Assembly: GCA_963704815.1 (NCBI GenBank)
Contig: CAVPHU010000001.1
Span: 62,001 to 126,000, forward strand
Direction: 5' to 3'
From: DATKWD01 sp963704815
GTDB taxonomy: Bacteria > Actinomycetota > Acidimicrobiia > Acidimicrobiales > Salinilacustritrichaceae
Length of the DNA stretch: 64,000 nucleotides
The number at the start of each line of letters is the position of its first letter. Position 1 is the first letter of the stretch. Of the stretch, positions 1 to 8,802 are shown piece after piece. Position numbers and translations under genes: made by a program. Under the pieces are notes generated by a model that was given only the letters and a program-made list of their open reading frames with translations, was not told where the DNA came from and searched no databases.

Positions 1-1
1 C

Positions 2-1276
2 CCCGAGGAGGCCCTGGCCGTCATCGGACAGACCGCCGAGCTGCGATTCCGCCCGGTGCTCGAGACGGTGCCGATCCTCCCCGATGCCGACTCGACGACC
101 ACGACCGTTGCCGGCGAGGGCGACGACTCGACGACCACGACCGTTGCCGGCGAGGGCGACGACTCGACCACCACGACCGTCGCGGACGAGACCGCCGACG
201 GAACCACCGACACCACCGCGGCCGTCGACCCCGAGACGCCCACGGCAGAGTCGCTCGGCATCGCCCTCACCGCACCCGAGGACGACCTCGCGGAGGCCGA
301 GGTGGTGCTCGACACGCTCGACGGCGAGCGCCTCCGCCTGGGACCGACGCTGCTCACCGGTGAGGCGCTCGAGACGGCCGAGGCCCGGTTGTCCGGCCAG
401 ACCGGTGCGGTGTGGACCGTCAACATCACGATGCGCGGCGGAGCCGACGGCATCGACGCCTTCAACGCGGCGGCGCTCCAGTGCAACACGCTGACACCCA
501 CCTGCCCGACCCAGCGACTCGCCATCGTGCTCGATGGCACGGTTCAGTCGGCGCCGGTGATCCAGACGCCGACCTTCGAGCGCGACGCCATCCAGATCTC
601 GGGCGACTTCACCGAGGACGAGGCCAAGGAGCTGGCCCTGGTGCTGAAGTTCGGTGCGCTCCCGGTCGAGCTCGAGCCGCAGCAGATCCAGGCGGTGTCC
701 GCAACCCTCGGCAAGGACGCCCTCGACGCAGGTGTCACCGCCGGCATCGTCGGTCTGATGCTGGTGGCCATCTACATGATCGCCTACTACCGGATCCTCG
801 GGGTGGTGGCGATGTTGAGCCTGGCGCTCTCCGGATGCCTGCTGTGGGTGGTGATCAGCTATCTGGGTGAGAGTCGCGGCCTGGCCCTGACCCTCGCCGG
901 GGTCACCGGCATCATCGTGTCCGTCGGCGTGGCCGTCGACTCGAACGTGGTGTTCTACGAACACCTCAAGGAGAACGTGGCCCGCGGCCGGACGCTCCGG
1001 AGCTCGGTCGACGGCGCCTTCTCGAGTGCGTTCTCGACCATCGTGAAGGCCGACATCGCTTCGCTCATCGGTGCCGCGGTGCTCTGGTCCCTGACCGTCG
1101 GCCCGGTGCGCGGCTTCGCCTTCTATCTGGGGCTGTCGACGCTGCTCGACCTGGTGGCCAGCTACTTCTTCATGCGTCCCCTCACGGTGATCCTGGCCAA
1201 GAGTCCCCGCCTCGCCGGACGCAACAAGCTGTTCGGGCTCCCGCCGGCCCCCGACCCCGAGGCGGTGCCCGCGTGA
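2..1276 (+). CDS. secD: Protein translocase subunit SecD (5' end outside window)
   Basis: SecD works with SecF in the membrane, where it uses the proton gradient to help pull secreted proteins through SecYEG. The visible part reads open from base 2. It holds the end of the periplasmic P1-type region, then a membrane domain from about base 720 with helices such as AGIVGLMLVAIYMIAYY, and the motif GVAVDSNVVFYE typical of SecD/SecF. A Thr/Glu/Asp-rich insert encoded by 36-bp repeats interrupts the soluble region. secF follows after a short spacer, the usual secD-secF pair. The identity is secure; the N-terminus is missing because the window starts inside the gene. Confidence 0.95.
   Translation, partial: PEEALAVIGQTAELRFRPVLETVPILPDADSTTTTVAGEGDDSTTTTVAGEGDDSTTTTVADETADGTTDTTAAVDPETPTAESLGIALTAPEDDLAEAEVVLDTLDGERLRLGPTLLTGEALETAEARLSGQTGAVWTVNITMRGGADGIDAFNAAALQCNTLTPTCPTQRLAIVLDGTVQSAPVIQTPTFERDAIQISGDFTEDEAKELALVLKFGALPVELEPQQIQAVSATLGKDALDAGVTAGIVGLMLVAIYMIAYYRILGVVAMLSLALSGCLLWVVISYLGESRGLALTLAGVTGIIVSVGVAVDSNVVFYEHLKENVARGRTLRSSVDGAFSSAFSTIVKADIASLIGAAVLWSLTVGPVRGFAFYLGLSTLLDLVASYFFMRPLTVILAKSPRLAGRNKLFGLPPAPDPEAVPA
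89..187 (+). repeat. 36-bp in-frame tandem repeat in secD
   Basis: Two perfect 36-bp units (89-124 and 125-160) and a partial third encode the 12-residue unit DSTTTTVAGEGD. The repeat preserves the frame and adds an acidic, Thr-rich linker to the soluble part of SecD. Copy number is likely to vary between strains. Confidence 0.85.
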
Positions 1277-1341
1277 TCGCGTCAACCCTGCCCATCCTGC
1301 ATGCAGCGACGGTCCGAGCGGCCGGGGAGCGTGCATCGTGA
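1273..1341 (+). CDS. Putative 22-codon coupling ORF between secD and secF
   Basis: A GTG at 1273 overlaps the secD stop as GTGA. The reading frame runs 22 codons and ends at TGA 1339-1341, which overlaps the secF GTG start, again as GTGA. Its 3' half, CGAGCGGCCGGGGAGCG, matches the repeat found before carB and metK. The element therefore lies inside a stop-start junction yet leaves both overlaps intact. No homology is claimed for the Ala/Arg-rich peptide. Translation is inferred only from the double overlap. Confidence 0.35.
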   Translation: MIASTLPILHAATVRAAGERAS

Positions 1342-2411
1342 GCCTCATGAGCAAGCTGTCGTCCTACGACAACGACATCGACTTCCCGAAGCTGTGGAAG
1401 CGCGGCGCCGTCGTCTCGGTCGTCGCCGTGGTGGTCAGCCTGGGCGCGATCCTCGGCCTCGGGTTGAACCTCGGCATCGATTTCGAGGGCGGAAGCGCGT
1501 GGGAGGTCCAGGCCCCCGGGGTCAGCGTGACCGACGCCCGCGATGCGCTCCGTCCGCTGGGTCAGGAGAACGCCAAGATCCAGATCGTCGGCGACGACAC
1601 CCTGAGAGTCCAGGCCGAGACGACCAACGAGGCCGAGCTCAGCGAGATCACCCAGACCCTGGCCGATCTGGCCGGGGTCGCACGGGCCGACGTGAGCGTC
1701 TCGATCGTCGGCCCCACCTGGGGTGAGGAGATCTCGAACAAGGCCCTCCGTGCGCTCGTGGTCTTCTTCGTCCTGATCGCGGTCTACATCTGGGTCCGGT
1801 TGGAGTGGAAGATGGCCGTCGGGGCGCTGGTGGCCGTGGTGCACGACATCGTCATCAGCGTCGGCGTCTACGCCATCTTCCAGTTCGAGGTCACCCCGGC
1901 GACGGTGATCGCCTTTCTCACGATCCTGGGCTACTCGCTCTACGACACGATCGTCGTCTACGACAAGGTCGCCGAGAACGCCAACCGGTCGGGTCTGGCC
2001 GGGCGCATCACCTACACCGAGATGATGAGCCTCTCGCTCAACCAGGTCCTGATGCGCTCGCTCAACACCACGATCACCTCGGTCATGCCGATCATGGCCA
2101 TGCTGGTCGTGGGTTCGCTCATCCTGGGTGCGGTCACGCTCCAGGAGTTCTCGGTCGCCCTGCTGGTGGGGCTGCTCACCGGCGCCTACAGCTCGATCTT
2201 CGTGGCCACCCCGGTCGTCGCCATCCTCAAGGAGCGCGAGCCCGAGTACCGCACGATCCGAGCTCGGCTCGAAGGCACCGAGGCCCGCAAGTCGCGCAAG
2301 GAGAGCGACACCGGCTCGGACAGCAAGCCCAGAACGCCCGCCAGTGCCGCACCCACGCTGTCCGGGCGGACGATTCCGGCCCGCCCGCGTAAGCAGGGCA
2401 AGCGCCGGTGA
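1338..2411 (+). CDS. secF: Protein translocase subunit SecF
   Basis: SecF is the partner of SecD in the SecDF complex of the inner membrane. The 357-residue product starts at GTG with the sequence SLMSKLSSYDNDIDF, followed by one N-terminal helix, the diagnostic GIDFEGGSAWEVQ motif, a short soluble domain, and a block of five further helices including YSLYDTIVVYDKVAENA. The tail after about residue 310 is charged and probably cytoplasmic. The start is chosen because it overlaps the preceding small ORF and gives the normal family N-terminus. The stop overlaps apt as GTGA. Confidence 0.95.
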   Translation: MSLMSKLSSYDNDIDFPKLWKRGAVVSVVAVVVSLGAILGLGLNLGIDFEGGSAWEVQAPGVSVTDARDALRPLGQENAKIQIVGDDTLRVQAETTNEAELSEITQTLADLAGVARADVSVSIVGPTWGEEISNKALRALVVFFVLIAVYIWVRLEWKMAVGALVAVVHDIVISVGVYAIFQFEVTPATVIAFLTILGYSLYDTIVVYDKVAENANRSGLAGRITYTEMMSLSLNQVLMRSLNTTITSVMPIMAMLVVGSLILGAVTLQEFSVALLVGLLTGAYSSIFVATPVVAILKEREPEYRTIRARLEGTEARKSRKESDTGSDSKPRTPASAAPTLSGRTIPARPRKQGKRR

Positions 2412-2935
2412 CGTCGTTGTGGGTCGAACACCTACTCGACGTCCCCGACTTCCCCGAGCCCGGGATCCTGTTCAAGGACATCACGCCGGTGCTCGGCAGC
2501 CCGGCGGCCTTCGAATCGGCGGTCGCCGACCTCTCCTCGCTCGCCGAGCCGCTCGGCGCGTCGGCCGTCGTCGGCGTCGAGGCCCGAGGATTCATCTTCG
2601 GGGCGCCGGTTGCCCGCCAGCTCGGCGTCGGCTTCGTCCCGGTCCGCAAGCCCGGCAAGCTCCCTCGCCCGACGCGAGCCGAGAGCTACGACCTCGAATA
2701 CGGAACGGATTCGCTCGAGGCGCACCTCGACGCGGTCGAGCCAGGACAGCAGGTGGTCATCGTCGACGACGTGCTGGCCACCGGCGGAACGGCCGAGGCC
2801 ACGTGCCGGCTGGTGGAAGCCCTCGGAGGCGTCGTCCTCGGGGTGGTCGTCCTGGTCGAACTGGCGTTTCTCGGCGGCGCGAGCCGAGTGGGACGACATC
2901 GGGTCCATTCGGTGTTGACCCTGGGTGGAGACTGA
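2408..2935 (+). CDS. apt: Adenine phosphoribosyltransferase
   Basis: This enzyme salvages adenine by converting it with PRPP to AMP. The 175-residue protein begins with the APT-type FPEPGILFKDITPVL segment, contains GVEARGFIFGAPVA for base recognition, and carries the PRPP loop VVIVDDVLATGGTA near residue 120. Length and motifs are normal for the family. It overlaps secF by GTGA, reproducing the secD-secF-apt-relA order that is common in Actinomycetota. Confidence 0.95.
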   Translation: MTSLWVEHLLDVPDFPEPGILFKDITPVLGSPAAFESAVADLSSLAEPLGASAVVGVEARGFIFGAPVARQLGVGFVPVRKPGKLPRPTRAESYDLEYGTDSLEAHLDAVEPGQQVVIVDDVLATGGTAEATCRLVEALGGVVLGVVVLVELAFLGGASRVGRHRVHSVLTLGGD

Positions 2936-2954
2936 ACCGCCCGAAGGAGGTGCC

Positions 2955-5159
2955 GTGCCGACCGTCGATCGAGTGCTGCCGTGGCGCCGTGGCGCGTCGC
3001 CGGCCGCCGAGGACGTGGCGCCCCTGCTCGCGACGTTTCGCTCCCAACATCGCCGCCAGCAGACGAACCTGATCAGCCGGGCCTACGAGACCGCCCGGCA
3101 GGCCCACGAGGGGCAGGTGCGCAAGTCGGGGGAGGCCTACATCCACCACCCGCTCGCCGTGGCCACCATCGTCGCCGAGCTCGGGCTCGACGAGGTGACC
3201 GTCGCCGCCGCCCTGCTCCACGACGCCGTCGAGGACACGGCGATCTCGTTGGCCGACGTCGAGCGTGACTTCGGGGCCGACGTGGCCGCCATCGTCGACG
3301 GCGTCACCAAGCTCGACCGCATCGCCTTCGACAGCAAGGAAGAACAACAGGCCGCCACCGTCCGCAAGATGCTCGTGGCCATGGCCAAGGACATCCGCGT
3401 CCTGATCATCAAGCTCAGCGACCGCCTCCACAACATGCAGACCATCGCCGCGATGCCTGCGTTCAAGCAGCACCGAACGGCCCGCGAGACGATCGACGTC
3501 TACGCACCCCTGGCCCATCGGCTCGGGATGGAGGACATGAAGCAGCAGCTCGAGGATCTTGCGTTCGCTTCGCTCCACCCCAAGCGCTACGCCGAGATCG
3601 ATCACATGATGGCGACCCGGGCGCCCGAGCGCGACATCTATCTGACCCAGGTGGTCGAGGAGGTGAGTCAGCGACTCCGCGAGCTCCGGATCGATGCCGA
3701 GGTCACCGGCCGACCCAAGCACTACTGGTCGGTCTACGAGAAGATGGTCGTGAAGAACCGTGAGTTCACCGAGATCATGGACCTGGTCGGCATCCGGGTG
3801 GTCACCGAGTCGGTCCGTGACTGCTATGCCGCGCTCGGGTCGATCCACGGCGCCTGGCCGCCGCTGCCCGGCCGGTTCAAGGACTACGTGGCGATGCCGA
3901 AGTTCAACCTCTACCAGTCGCTGCACACCACCGTGATCGGCCCCCAGGGCAAACCCCTGGAGGTGCAGATCCGCACCCGCGAGATGCATGCCCGGGCCGA
4001 GCGTGGTGTTGCCGCCCACTACGCCTACAAGTCGAGCGACAAGGAGGCCCGCAACGACCTGGCCTGGCTGACCAACATCATGGATTGGCAGTCCGAGACC
4101 AACGATCCCCAGGAGTTCATGGCGAACCTGAAGATCGACCTCGAGACCGACGAGGTCTTCGTGTTCACGCCGAAGGGCAAGGTGATGAGCCTGGCCACCG
4201 GTTCGACCCCGATCGACTTCGCGTACGCGATCCACACCGAGGTCGGTCACGCATGCACCGGCGCCCGGGTGAACGGCCGGCTCGTCCCGCTCGAACACGA
4301 GCTCGTGTCAGGCGACTCCGTCGAGATCGTCACCGGGAAGGGAGACGGCGACGGGCCATCCCGCGACTGGCTCAAGATCGCCGTCACCCCGCGAGCCCGC
4401 AACAAGATCCGCCAGTGGTTCTCCCGCGAGCGGCGCGAGGACGCCATCGAACACGGGCGCGACGAGCTCACCGAGGCGGTTCGTCGCGAGGGGTTGCCCA
4501 TCCAGGAGGTCCTCAAGGGCGAGCTGCTCATCGAGGTGGGCACCGAGATGAACTACAGCGACCTCGACACGCTGCTGGCGGCGATCGGCAACGGGCACGT
4601 CTCGGCGAAGTCGATCGCGGGCCGCGTGGCCCGTGCCCTCCGCCACGGCGAGCCCGAGCGGGCCGAGCAGCTTCCGACGACGGTGCGGGAGACAGCCACC
4701 CAACGGCGGGCCAACGGCGTCCACGTCGAGGGTCTCGACGACGTGATGGTGCGTCTCTCCCGCTGCTGCACCCCCGTGCCGGGCGACGAGATCATCGGCT
4801 TCGTGACCCGGGGACGCGGGGTGTCGGTGCACCGGGTCGACTGCTCGAACACCGTTGCGCTCCGCTCGGCCCAGACCGATCGACTGATCGAGGTCGAATG
4901 GGACGCCGAGCTGGCCGGAACGTTCGTGGCGGCCATCGAGGTCAAGGCCATCGACCGGTCGCATCTGCTCAGCGACGTGACCGCCAAGCTCGCCGAGCAG
5001 CAGATCAACATCCTGAGCTGCACGTCGCACACCGGCAGAGACCGCATGGCCAAGCTGCGGTTCGAGTTCGAGCTCGCCGACCCCGAGCACCTGAACGGAG
5101 CGATCGCGACCGTTCGCAACGTCGAGAGCGTCTACGACGTAGAACGAGTCAGCGGCTGA
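2955..5159 (+). CDS. relA: Bifunctional (p)ppGpp synthetase/hydrolase Rel
   Basis: Rel makes and degrades the stringent-response alarmone (p)ppGpp. Visible in order are a HD hydrolase domain (HHPLAVATI and LLHDAVEDT, about residues 64-105), a synthetase domain with RFKDYVAMPK and YQSLHTTVIGP, a TGS domain (EVFVFTPKGKVMSLATGSTPIDFAYAIHTEVG written in part), and a C-terminal ACT region from about residue 650. RFKD in the synthetase matches the RXKD signature of bifunctional enzymes. The GTG at 2955 is preferred because AAGGAGG ends four bases upstream; an in-frame ATG at 2925 overlaps the apt stop. The product is 734 residues, a normal size. Confidence 0.95.
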   Translation: MPTVDRVLPWRRGASPAAEDVAPLLATFRSQHRRQQTNLISRAYETARQAHEGQVRKSGEAYIHHPLAVATIVAELGLDEVTVAAALLHDAVEDTAISLADVERDFGADVAAIVDGVTKLDRIAFDSKEEQQAATVRKMLVAMAKDIRVLIIKLSDRLHNMQTIAAMPAFKQHRTARETIDVYAPLAHRLGMEDMKQQLEDLAFASLHPKRYAEIDHMMATRAPERDIYLTQVVEEVSQRLRELRIDAEVTGRPKHYWSVYEKMVVKNREFTEIMDLVGIRVVTESVRDCYAALGSIHGAWPPLPGRFKDYVAMPKFNLYQSLHTTVIGPQGKPLEVQIRTREMHARAERGVAAHYAYKSSDKEARNDLAWLTNIMDWQSETNDPQEFMANLKIDLETDEVFVFTPKGKVMSLATGSTPIDFAYAIHTEVGHACTGARVNGRLVPLEHELVSGDSVEIVTGKGDGDGPSRDWLKIAVTPRARNKIRQWFSRERREDAIEHGRDELTEAVRREGLPIQEVLKGELLIEVGTEMNYSDLDTLLAAIGNGHVSAKSIAGRVARALRHGEPERAEQLPTTVRETATQRRANGVHVEGLDDVMVRLSRCCTPVPGDEIIGFVTRGRGVSVHRVDCSNTVALRSAQTDRLIEVEWDAELAGTFVAAIEVKAIDRSHLLSDVTAKLAEQQINILSCTSHTGRDRMAKLRFEFELADPEHLNGAIATVRNVESVYDVERVSG

Positions 5160-5194
5160 GGCGAACGGGCTTCGGTCCGAGACCCCGCCGTCGC

Positions 5195-5200
5195 TAGCCT
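5195..5200 (+). promoter_or_regulatory. Probable -10 box of leaderless hisS promoter
   Basis: TAGCCT ends 8 bases before the hisS GTG. Transcription starting about 7 bases downstream of a -10 box would begin essentially at the start codon, and no Shine-Dalgarno motif is present. No good -35 box is visible. Confidence 0.5.
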
Positions 5201-5208
5201 CGCCTGCC

Positions 5209-6480
5209 GTGTCCGACAAGCCCTCCTTCCAGGCGCCGGTCGGGACGCGTGACGTGCTCGCACCCGAATCGGGCCGTTGGGCCCGGGCGATCGGCATCTT
5301 CGCCACGATGGCCGAGCAGCATGGCTACGGGTTGACCATCGGGCCCATGTTCGAGGACCTCGGCGTCTTCGAACGCCTGGGGGCGACCACCGATGTGGTG
5401 ACCAAGGAGATGTACGACTTCCACGACAAGTCCGATCCTCCGCGTCACCTGGCTCTCCGGCCCGAGGGGACTGCGTCGGTGGCCCGGGCATTCATCCAGC
5501 AACGCCCGCTCCCGCCCTACAAGTCGTGGTACCTGACCCCGGCGTTCCGCTACGAGAAGCCGCAAGCCGGCCGGCTTCGGCAGCACCACCAACTCGGCGT
5601 CGAGGCCATGGGAGCCGCTGATCCCGAGCTCGACGTCGAGGTCCTCTCGCTCGCCGACCGCTACCTCCGGGAGCTCGGGCTCACCCGCGTCCGCCTCGCC
5701 CTGAACTCGATGGGCACCTCCGATGATCGCAGCCGCTACACCGATCGGCTGCGGACGTGGCTCGCCGAGCACCGGGGCGATCTCGACCCCTCCGACGTCG
5801 ACAAGGTCGAGACGAATCCGCTCAGGGTCCTCGACAGCAAGAAGCGGGCCACCCGGGCGGTCACCGCAGGGGCGCCCCAGATCATCGATCACCTCGGCTA
5901 CGAGGCGTCCGCGCACTTCGAGAAGGTCCAGGTCGGCTTGCGGTCGCTCGGGATCGACTTCGAGATCGAACCACGCCTCGTGCGCGGTCTCGACTACTAC
6001 GTGCACACCACCTTCGAGTTCCAGTCGTCCGCCCTCGACGCAGCGCAGAACACCATCGTCGGCGGCGGCCGCTACGACGGGCTGGTCGAGCTGCTCGGTG
6101 GTCCGCCGACCCCCGGCATCGGATTCGGGTCCGGGATCGAACGGGTGCTCTTGGCGTGCGACGCCGAGGGCGTGTTCGCAGCCTCGGAGTCCTCACTCGA
6201 CGTGTTCGTGGTCGACGTCGCCGGCGGACATGCCAATGTGCTCGCCAACGAGCTCCGCGACGCCGGGCTCCGGGTCGATCGTGCCTACGACGGACGGTCG
6301 ATGAAGGCCCAGATGAAGGTGGCCGGCCGCTCGTCGGCGCCGGTCGCGATCATCATCGGCGAAGCCGAGGCGGCCGACGGCACGGTGACCGTGCGCGACC
6401 TCCGATCCGGAAAAGGGCAGGAAACCGTCGACCGGTCGGTCATGCTGAGGACGATCAGATCGATCTTGGAGGACCAGTGA
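5209..6480 (+). CDS. hisS: Histidine--tRNA ligase
   Basis: HisRS charges tRNA-His. The 423-residue protein shows class II motifs: GTRDVLAPES at the N-terminus, motif 2 around RYEKPQAGRLRQHHQLGVEAMG, the histidine-binding loop LVRGLDYYVHTTFEF, and motif 3 GFGSGIERVLLA, followed by an anticodon-binding domain from about residue 325. GTG 5209 is chosen because it gives the expected N-terminus just after a -10 box. The stop overlaps aspS, so the two synthetases are probably co-transcribed. Confidence 0.95.
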   Translation: MSDKPSFQAPVGTRDVLAPESGRWARAIGIFATMAEQHGYGLTIGPMFEDLGVFERLGATTDVVTKEMYDFHDKSDPPRHLALRPEGTASVARAFIQQRPLPPYKSWYLTPAFRYEKPQAGRLRQHHQLGVEAMGAADPELDVEVLSLADRYLRELGLTRVRLALNSMGTSDDRSRYTDRLRTWLAEHRGDLDPSDVDKVETNPLRVLDSKKRATRAVTAGAPQIIDHLGYEASAHFEKVQVGLRSLGIDFEIEPRLVRGLDYYVHTTFEFQSSALDAAQNTIVGGGRYDGLVELLGGPPTPGIGFGSGIERVLLACDAEGVFAASESSLDVFVVDVAGGHANVLANELRDAGLRVDRAYDGRSMKAQMKVAGRSSAPVAIIIGEAEAADGTVTVRDLRSGKGQETVDRSVMLRTIRSILEDQ

Positions 6481-8231
6481 AGCCAGTTGCCGTCGGTATG
6501 CGCACCCACTACTGCGGGGAGCTCCGAGCCGAGAACGCGGGCGATGAGGTCGCGCTCTGCGGCTGGGTCGCCCGACGGCGCGAACACGGCGAGCACCTGG
6601 CGTTCATCGACATCCGCGACCACACCGGGGTCACCCAGTGCGTCGTCGACGGGAACCACGATCTTCGCAGCGAATTCGTCGTTCGCATCACCGGCACCGT
6701 CCGGATCCGGCCCGAGGACACGGCCAACCCCGAGCTGGCCACCGGCGAGGTGGAGCTCGGCGACTGTGAGGTCGAGATCCTCTCGACCGCCACGCCGCCA
6801 CCGTTCCCCATCGACCAGCGGGCGGACGACGTCGACGAGTCGGTGCGTCTGCGGTACCGCTACCTCGATCTGCGTCGCGAGCGGATGCAGCGCAACCTCC
6901 GCGTCCGCTCGCGCATCAACGCCGCGATCCGCGCGGCCATGGACGCGCAGGGGTTCGTCGAGATCGAGACCCCGATGCTCATGCCCTCGACGCCCGAGGG
7001 TGCGCGTGAGTTCCTCGTCCCGGCGCGCCACCGCCCCGGCTCGTTCTACGCGCTTCCACAGTCGCCCCAGCTGTTCAAGCAGTTGTTGATGGTCGGCGGG
7101 GTCGACCGCTACTACCAGATCGCCCGCTGCCTCCGGGACGAAGACCTCCGCGCCGACCGGCAGTTCGAGTTCATGCAGCTCGACATGGAGATGAGCTTCG
7201 TCGAGACCGACGACGTGCTCGCGGCCACCGAGATGGCCGTGCTCGACGCAGCCGAGGCGATCGTCGGCGAACGTCCGGGACCGATCCCGCGGATGACCTG
7301 GCTCGATGCCATGAACCGCTACGGGTCCGACAAGCCCGACACCCGTTTCGCGCTCGAGCTCATCGAGCTCACCGACGTGTTCGCCGCCACCGAGTTCAAG
7401 GCGTTCGGATCGGCCGAGTCGATCAAGGGACTCCGGGTCCCCGACGGATCGGCTGCGTACGGACGCAACAAGCTCGATGCCATGACCGATCGGGCCAAGG
7501 GCGCCGGGGCCAAGGGCTTGGTGTGGATGCGGGTCGGCGACGACCTGACGCTCGATTCGCCCGTCGCGAAGTTCCTCTCGGACGACGAGTTGAAGGCGCT
7601 GGTCGACCGCACCGAGGCCGAGCCGGGCGACCTGCTCCTGCTCGTGGCCGACGAGTGGATGACGACCTGCGAGGTGCTCGGCACACTGCGCAACGACATC
7701 GCCCGTCCGCCGACGAGCGACCCGCCCTACCACTACCTGTGGGTGGTCGACTTCCCGCTGTTCGTCGGGGTCGACAAGGCAACCGGGCGCCCGAAGGCGG
7801 GCCACCATGCCTTCTGCCAGCCCCATCCCGACGACCTCGACAAGCTCGAGTCCGATCCGATGGCGGTGCGGGCGTCCGCGTACGACCTGGTGCTGAACGG
7901 TTGGGAGCTCGGTTCGGGGAGCATCCGAATCCACGAACCGGCACTCCAGAACCGCGTGTTCCGGCTGCTCGGGATCTCCGAGGAGGAGGCCCAGCGTCGC
8001 TTCGAGTTCTTCCTGACACCGTTCGAGTACGGCGCGCCACCACACGGCGGGTTCGCGTTCGGCATCGAACGGCTGGTGGCCATCCTCGCCGGCGAGGAGA
8101 ACATCCGGGAGATCATCGCCTTCCCCAAGCCGCAGTCGGGGATCGATCCGATGACCGACGCCCCGTCGGCCGTCGACGACGCACAGCTCGCCGAGCTCGG
8201 CATCCGTCTCCTGCCCCCGCCGGCCGACTGA
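6477..8231 (+). CDS. aspS: Aspartate--tRNA(Asp/Asn) ligase
   Basis: AspRS charges tRNA-Asp, and in many actinobacteria it is non-discriminating and also loads tRNA-Asn. The 584-residue protein has the N-terminal OB fold (GWVARRREHGEHLAFIDIRD), class II motif 2 (YQIARCLRDEDLRADRQFEF), the bacterial GAD insertion and motif 3 (PPHGGFAFGIERLV). GTG 6477 overlaps the hisS stop as GTGA and has GGAGG five bases upstream. Which tRNA specificity applies cannot be decided here. Confidence 0.95.
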   Translation: MKPVAVGMRTHYCGELRAENAGDEVALCGWVARRREHGEHLAFIDIRDHTGVTQCVVDGNHDLRSEFVVRITGTVRIRPEDTANPELATGEVELGDCEVEILSTATPPPFPIDQRADDVDESVRLRYRYLDLRRERMQRNLRVRSRINAAIRAAMDAQGFVEIETPMLMPSTPEGAREFLVPARHRPGSFYALPQSPQLFKQLLMVGGVDRYYQIARCLRDEDLRADRQFEFMQLDMEMSFVETDDVLAATEMAVLDAAEAIVGERPGPIPRMTWLDAMNRYGSDKPDTRFALELIELTDVFAATEFKAFGSAESIKGLRVPDGSAAYGRNKLDAMTDRAKGAGAKGLVWMRVGDDLTLDSPVAKFLSDDELKALVDRTEAEPGDLLLLVADEWMTTCEVLGTLRNDIARPPTSDPPYHYLWVVDFPLFVGVDKATGRPKAGHHAFCQPHPDDLDKLESDPMAVRASAYDLVLNGWELGSGSIRIHEPALQNRVFRLLGISEEEAQRRFEFFLTPFEYGAPPHGGFAFGIERLVAILAGEENIREIIAFPKPQSGIDPMTDAPSAVDDAQLAELGIRLLPPPAD

Positions 8232-8240
8232 GGTGGCGCG

Positions 8241-8780
8241 ATGAGGGTGTACACACGGTCCGGAGACGACGGCACGACCGGTCTGCTGTTCGGCGGTCGG
8301 GTGCCGAAGGATTCACCGATGACCCGCGCCTACGGCGCCGTCGACGAGGCCCAGGCCACGATCGGCGTCGCGCGGGCCCTCGCCGCGTCCGGAAGCGAGC
8401 TCGACGAGATCCTCACCGGCATCGGCCGCGACCTCTACGTCGCCATGGCCGAGCTCGCCACCCTCCCCGAGAACAAGCACAAGCTCACCCCGGGAACGAT
8501 GCAGGCCACCGACGAGATGGTCGACGCACTCGAGGCGCTCATCGACATGATCAGCGAGCGGTTCGACCCTCCGACCGAGTTCGTGATCCCCGGTGGCAAC
8601 GCCATCGGGGCCGCGCTCGATGTCGCCCGGACGGTGGTTCGTCGAGCCGAACGTGAGGTGGTGGCGATCGTCGAACCCGGATCCGCGGTCGTGCGCTACC
8701 TGAACCGTCTGTCGGACGCGCTGTGGACCCTCGCTCGCTGGCAGGAGGGCGCAAGCCTGATCGCACGGTCCGACGACTGA
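8241..8780 (+). CDS. Cob(I)alamin adenosyltransferase, PduO type
   Basis: PduO-type enzymes transfer adenosyl from ATP to cob(I)alamin or its precursors to make coenzyme B12. The 179-residue protein has the N-terminal ATP-binding stretch VYTRSGDDGTTGLLFGG, the conserved FVIPGGN, the ARTVVRRAER helix and the YLNRLSDALWTLAR end. This is the single-domain form of standard length. It lies 9 bases after aspS. Its role may be in B12 synthesis or salvage; no other cob genes are nearby. Confidence 0.9.
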   Translation: MRVYTRSGDDGTTGLLFGGRVPKDSPMTRAYGAVDEAQATIGVARALAASGSELDEILTGIGRDLYVAMAELATLPENKHKLTPGTMQATDEMVDALEALIDMISERFDPPTEFVIPGGNAIGAALDVARTVVRRAEREVVAIVEPGSAVVRYLNRLSDALWTLARWQEGASLIARSDD

Positions 8781-8802
8781 TCGTCGCGACTCGTTGGGCC
8801 GT

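Noticed and set aside
2757..4298. 513-codon minus-strand frame opposite relA
   Set aside because: Full Rel domains are on the plus strand; the antisense frame is a high-GC shadow with no family pattern.
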